Shown here piece after piece: positions 59,800 to 64,000 of a stretch of 64,000 nt of DNA. Location: positions 1,371,001 to 1,435,000 of the forward strand of contig CM056587.1 of NCBI GenBank assembly GCA_029721435.1, given 5' to 3'. The position numbers and the translations under genes are program-made. Source of the stretch: Gymnothorax reevesii (lineage: Eukaryota > Chordata > Actinopteri > Anguilliformes > Muraenidae). The stretch's first letter is position 1, and each line of letters begins with the position of its first letter. Below the pieces are notes generated by a model that was not told the DNA's origin, ran no database searches, and worked only from the letters and a program-made list of their open reading frames with translations.

Positions 59800-59863
59800 C
59801 ATGGAGTCAGCACGGTGCTTCAGTCTCTTGGCCTCCAGCATGTATCGCTCCACCTGCAGTGCG
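59800..59863 (-). CDS. aff3: AFF3 exon (start of CHD)
   Basis: 64 nt encoding (I)ALQVERYMLEAKRLKHRADS and M. The YMxEAKxLKHxADAM helix opens the C-terminal homology domain. Acceptor CTGCCCCAG|CGCACT, donor TCCATG|GTGTGT. An internal CAG ten bases in would break the phase. Confidence 0.9.
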
Positions 59864-59957
59864 CTGGGGCAGAGAGACAGAGAGCAGGGCTCCCGTCACA
59901 AACACAAGACGTGCTAAAGAGCAGTAAAAGAGCAGAGGTAGGAAAATGGTCACTCAC

Positions 59958-60055
59958 ATGTCCCTGATGGAGGGACCCTTCGTTGGCTGGGATGGGGGAG
60001 TACCCCAGTACTCACACACAGGCTGGGAGGGGCCTTGCTGCCGGCCCAGCGGCAC
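59958..60055 (-). CDS. aff3: AFF3 exon (linker)
   Basis: 98 nt encoding VPLGRQQGPSQPVCEYWGTP then PSQPTKGPSIRD plus AT. It is a Pro-rich linker before the CHD. The call rests on good splice signals (AACTCTGTAG|GTGCCG and GACAT|GTGAGT), correct phases on both sides and position. Sequence conservation is weak. Confidence 0.75.
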
Positions 60056-60138
60056 CTACAGAGTTACAGGTCAGATGCTGAGTCACAGACTGTAACAGTA
60101 GTAGCACAGTAACTCATCCGCGACTCCTCTGAACTATC

Positions 60139-60500
60139 AAATACAGTGTCCCAACTCATCTGTAAACACAAATACAGTGTCCCAACTCATCTGTAAACAC
60201 AAATACAGTGTCCCAACTCATCTGTAAACACAAATACAGTGTCCCAACTCATCTGTAAACACAAATACAGTGTCCCAACTCATCTGTAAACACAAATACA
60301 GTGTCCCAACTCATCTGTAAACACAAATACAGTGTCCCAACTCATCTGTAAACACAAATACAGTGTCCCAACTCATCTGTAAACACAAATACAGTGTCCC
60401 AACTCATCTGTAAACACAAATATAGTGTCCCAACTCATCTATAAACACAAATACAGTGTCCCAACTCATCTGTAAACACAAATTCAGTGCCCAAACTCAT
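60139..60500. repeat. 31-bp minisatellite in AFF3 intron
   Basis: About 12 very uniform copies of a 31-bp unit: aaatacagtgtcccaactca then tctgtaaacac. Sense-strand units read TGTATTTGTGTTTACAG|ATG, resembling a 3' splice site. It lies about 85 bp upstream of a real AFF3 acceptor. Confidence 0.95.
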
Positions 60501-60533
60501 CTGCACCGTCAAATAATCAAACACAGGGCTGAC

Positions 60534-61704
60534 ATTAAGCAAAAATAACTGTGTAGCAAGAACGCTATGCATTCTCTAGAAGTCTGTAGCATTTTGTTGC
60601 ATTTCTCAGAAATGTTTAGCAAAAATTAAACTTAAAACATATGTATATGCATTTTAACTTTTACTTTCAACTCTTAGAACATTTAGCTAACAGTGTTAAC
60701 ATTAATCAACATAGCCTAATGAAGACCAAGGCAGTTGAGTCACAGTAGCACTGCGGTATTCAAACTACTAGGGCTTACCAACTGGGTCCCACTTACAGCT
60801 AACATGTGGTAACTCAGTAACTGAGTAGGAATTAGTAAGTTTTAGTTGGTTCTACCTAAGCCACTCTCCTGGCACAGGTTGTGAACGAGTGAATATTCAG
60901 GACTGATTTTTCTCATACTTAATATTTTTACTGTGAAAGAAATTAATACTGGTAATTATTATGAACCAAGATTAACATTTAATTATTAAAAGAAAAATTG
61001 TCATAATCTAGAATAAAGAGCACTGTAGGAATTCAAGGTACAAATACAAATTTACAAATGTTCAAAATATGAAACCAGCATTCCTTAGACATAAATATAC
61101 AACTCCTTTTATATATATTTACAGTTCATTTAAATTAAATTTTTTGAATTTTAATCAACTATTATGATTTTCCGGACAACAAAATCCCGTAAACAAAATA
61201 ATAATTTATTAAATTATGGTCGTGCTTGTATGCTGATGTGTGACACCAGTCCAGTGTTTTTCATTTAATTTCATCTAGTCGCATATACACACATACAACG
61301 TTTGATTGCGCGATTCCCCCGCCGATTCCTTACACAAGATGGCGGACGCATCTCATGTTTTGCGGTTTGTTCAGCCAATGACGTTGTCCACTCTAGTGTT
61401 TTCTTTGGCTCTGTGGGTGGGACTGGCGCGTAGATAGGAAAATAATGGGTTCATTCCACTTGCTACCATGATTTCAGAGTCGTGCCGTTAGTTTATCCAT
61501 CGTGCGGTGGCAGAGGCCAATCAGGACGATATTAAAAGACTGTTGGAGCCCATTTTTAATCAAAACTGGACAAAAACTTTTATTCACATTAGAAGACTGT
61601 ATCACAAAATAAGCAATGGGAATTTCTTAAACCTGTCACAGATTGGTGCATTTAATAAAAGCTGATCGCATTTTGCGATGTGATACTGCTTATCGCCAGC
61701 CCTG
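60534..61704. mobile_element. Probable non-autonomous hAT element
   Basis: Ends CAGGGCTGACATTAAGC and, inverted, CAGGGCTGGCGATAAGC; flanks share aaacaca. 1171 bp with no transposase. The interior holds a CpG-richer patch with aagatggcggac at 61336, which is part of the element and not a promoter. Confidence 0.65.
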
Positions 61705-61972
61705 AAACACATGGGTGTCTTAGCTCTTCTCTGCTATGAGAGAACCCTGACACACCTGTGCAATTCAAAAGTGTCCCGTCTCACCCCCGCTATCAAATGC
61801 TACCTTCAAATTCACCTCTTAACCCCGGTATTTGGGGCAACCAATAAACATCACAACATGTGCTGCAGCTGTTCTAATGCACTGTCACTCATGGCGGTTC
61901 TTCACTCTCCCTGTAGAGTTTCCTGGGAACTTCCCTGTACTAGGCTGCAGAACCTTTGTGAAAGAACCTCAC

Positions 61973-62116
61973 CTCAGCCTGAGAGTTCTTTGCAGGAGGG
62001 TCTTCCAGTCTTGACTTGTTAGTAGTTTGGTGCACTTCTACATTCTTCGGGTGCTCAAGGGTTTCCTTTGCCGGGGAAGGGGGTAACAAGGGCTTCCTCT
62101 TGCTGGCAGGTCGATC
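61973..62116 (-). CDS. aff3: AFF3 exon (basic linker)
   Basis: 144 nt encoding DRPASKRKPLLPPSPAKETL, then a Lys/Asn-rich stretch ending SQAE. The DRPxSKRK motif follows the KRRRK end of the previous exon, as in family members. Donor GCTGAG|GTGAGG is good. The acceptor (GCAAAGAG|GATCGA, or two bases earlier) has a poor pyrimidine tract and is the least certain border. Frame in phase 0 on both sides. Confidence 0.7.
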
Positions 62117-63740
62117 CTCTTTGCATCTGATTGAACATTTTAGGGGAAGGCATGAGCCTGAATGTACATGCAGTGAATGTCTTGGGTTATGTGTCTGAGA
62201 CATAGTGCGCACATGTGAGGAAAATTTAGATGTTAACAAGAATGTGCGTGTGTGTAGCTCAGGCTGTGCGGTAAGTGTAACGCCAGTGGAGATTGTACCT
62301 CTTCAATCTGGTGTCAGTGTGAGTTTCCACAGAGCTCCGGACTGTAGAAGCTGCCCAGTTTGGCTGGAGATCATGGCCTTGTTTACCGTCTTTCCACAGA
62401 TCTGCCTCTTCATACTGTTGGAACAGCCAAGTACCTCAAATCAGTGAAACAGGACATTGTGCAGACACACAAATAAAGATCTATCAAGGACAGACACGAG
62501 TGTCCATCGTCCAGACATTGTAACGTGTGTTTGGAGTTCTGCAACACCGCCCCGCATCATTTTTGCCGAACAAAATCCAATACTTGTTCCTTACTCATTT
62601 TGGGGTGCTGATTCCAAAAATGGTGTGTGTTTTGCTCCAGCATCTCACATTTTCTCACCATGTATGATGTGCATTTCATAGCATTGTCACTTTCGACAAC
62701 CATTCGGAAGGTTAAGAAGTCTTGTATCATCCCTCAACTCATTCTCTACGGAATACTTTTATATAAAATTGTCGCGTTTGTACGGAATACTTTTCCCGAA
62801 AATTCCACAATATAAATTACTGAAGTACAGGCGGCCCATCACCACGATCGTCAACTGATTTCTTGTTTTCATGGGACTGCAAATGGTCATCCATGCCACT
62901 GGCACCGGCTTACCGTAAGGAATGGTATAATTCGCTGTGCCATAGGCAGCGACCTGCTGCAGGGAATGAGTTAATCACTGGAAAAACTTCTATAAAGACA
63001 TGATTTCCATCTTCTTCTGAGCCAAGTCAGAGCCGTTTGTTGAATTCTCAGCTGATTTTCACATATGAGTGATTCTAAAGACATTCTACGCCTACGAAGA
63101 GTCCTGTAACCGTGTACATGGTGTGTGCGCCCTGCAATGAACTGGCGAGCTGTCCAGGGTGGGTCCCTGCCTTTCGCCTATAGTCAGTTGGGATATGCTC
63201 CAGCTCCCCCGTGACCCTAGTGCGGGAGCAGCGGTCTAGATATTGGATGGATATCTGGAGCAGAGACAGGTTGTTAAACAGCGCTCAGTAATTTGACCAA
63301 TTTTTATTTTAAGTTGTGAGTCTGAAGGTAAACTGTCGATTAGCTAAGGGGTGTTCAGTTTTCCCCTTAACCATCTATCGAATATTAGACTTAAATATGC
63401 AGTTCAAAGACATCACCCCTTCTCAGTCTTCTAGGCTAATGTTCCTGCTCACTACCTCCAAATGTTAAAAGTGGAGGTTTAAAAAGTCTGAGGCAGGATT
63501 TAAACTCAGCCAATTACGTTCATTGTGTTTGTAAGTACAACATATTATCACTCAACTGAAGAAACAGCCGAAGGCAAACCAGGTTTTGCGGGTTATGTTG
63601 CGGGACACTGGAAAGCTCGTGCGCTCAGCTAACAGTTACAGCTGTTGCACTTCACTTCCCTCCCCTTTGCACTAGTGGGCTTGTCGAGCCAACGCTGTCA
63701 CACAAACAAACAAACCGTCTCTCTTCTCTGTTGGCCTTAC
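62117..63740. other. AFF3 intron with one repeat fragment
   Basis: Positions 63095-63260 match a widespread fish retroposon tail (gcaatgaactggcgagctgt, tatgctccagctcccccgtg, ending atattggatggat). Otherwise unremarkable. Confidence 0.5.
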
Positions 63741-64000
63741 CTTGCGCCTCCTCTTTTGCTCTGTCTGAGGGGAGCACAGACGCTTGGCACCCTCTTTACG
63801 GCGGGCGTTTTTGAGAGAGGATGATGAAGACGAAGATGAGGTAGAGCGGGCTCGGGGAGGACAGGTGGTATCGGAAGGGCCAGGTAGGAGGGTGAGGTCA
63901 ATCCTCACCCTGAGGGACCTGAGACTGCGGGCGCGGGTGCACTGGGAAGGGGGCGAGTGTCCGTGGCCAGGATTCACCCCGTTGCGGCCGAATGGGACCA
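63741..64000 (-). CDS. aff3: AFF3 exon, cut by the window edge
   Basis: Open from the right edge to donor CGCAAG|GTAAGG. It encodes a Pro/Ser-rich stretch, SLRVRIDLTLLPG, eight consecutive serines and a basic end, RRKEGAKRLCSPQTEQKRRR then K. The SLxVxIDLxLL block is typical of AF4/FMR2 proteins in the central transactivation/nuclear-targeting region. The exon probably extends well beyond the window. Leaves in phase 0. Confidence 0.85.

Noticed and set aside
60139..60500. CRISPR-like direct repeats
   Set aside because: The 31-bp units are head to tail with no spacers, in a vertebrate intron.
61320..61460. Promoter-like CpG patch with aagatggcggac
   Set aside because: Lies inside an inverted-repeat element (60534-61704) and has no leader exon for AFF3 in a fitting position.

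Overview
The window looks like nuclear DNA from a ray-finned fish. It holds spliced vertebrate genes in long introns, many Tc1/mariner elements with Sleeping Beauty-type TA target sites, fish-type non-LTR retrotransposons, hAT and PIF/Harbinger MITEs, and very many micro- and minisatellites. The species cannot be named from sequence alone.

Two genes lie head to tail, both on the minus strand. The left one is the 5' part of REV1, the Y-family translesion polymerase and scaffold. Five coding exons are visible (13472-13528, 7369-7501, 6375-6543, 3308-3490, 2228-2919). They join in consistent reading phase to give residues 1-411: the N-terminal motif, the whole BRCT domain and the linker before the polymerase core. 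The catalytic exons lie beyond the left edge. A CpG-rich region at about 29.2-30.5 kb is the best promoter candidate, with a possible non-coding first exon ending at 29948. The right gene is the 3' part of an AF4/FMR2 family member, called AFF3 because REV1 and AFF3 are direct neighbours in the same orientation in other vertebrates. Ten exons (63741 and beyond down to the stop at 50065) encode a basic linker and the C-terminal homology domain. Both proteins are nuclear; nothing here suggests they work together.

Layout from left to right: a 37-bp minisatellite (1-1612); REV1 exon 5; REV1 exon 4 with a roughly 67-bp array copied from its own 3' splice site (3491-5300); REV1 exon 3 between two TG/CA tracts; exon 2; a THAP-domain transposon with a nested MITE; a 44/46-bp minisatellite (10.94-13.44 kb); REV1 exon 1; then a 16-kb leader intron with Tc1 elements, a 21-bp minisatellite and a nested Tc1 cluster (24.2-27.7 kb). 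After the CpG island come a hAT element inside a Tc1 relic, a 4.7-kb array of a 30-bp unit (33.1-37.8 kb), and a many-layered transposon nest (39.2-46.6 kb). AFF3 fills the rest. One of its introns carries a second THAP-domain transposon, inverted relative to the first, and others carry further minisatellites.

The most interesting feature is the REV1 intron 3 array. It repeats the acceptor and first 19 nucleotides of BRCT exon 4 about 27 times, so the real splice site sits at the end of a row of near-identical decoys. All long open frames in the repeat arrays are judged to be artefacts of repeat periodicity.
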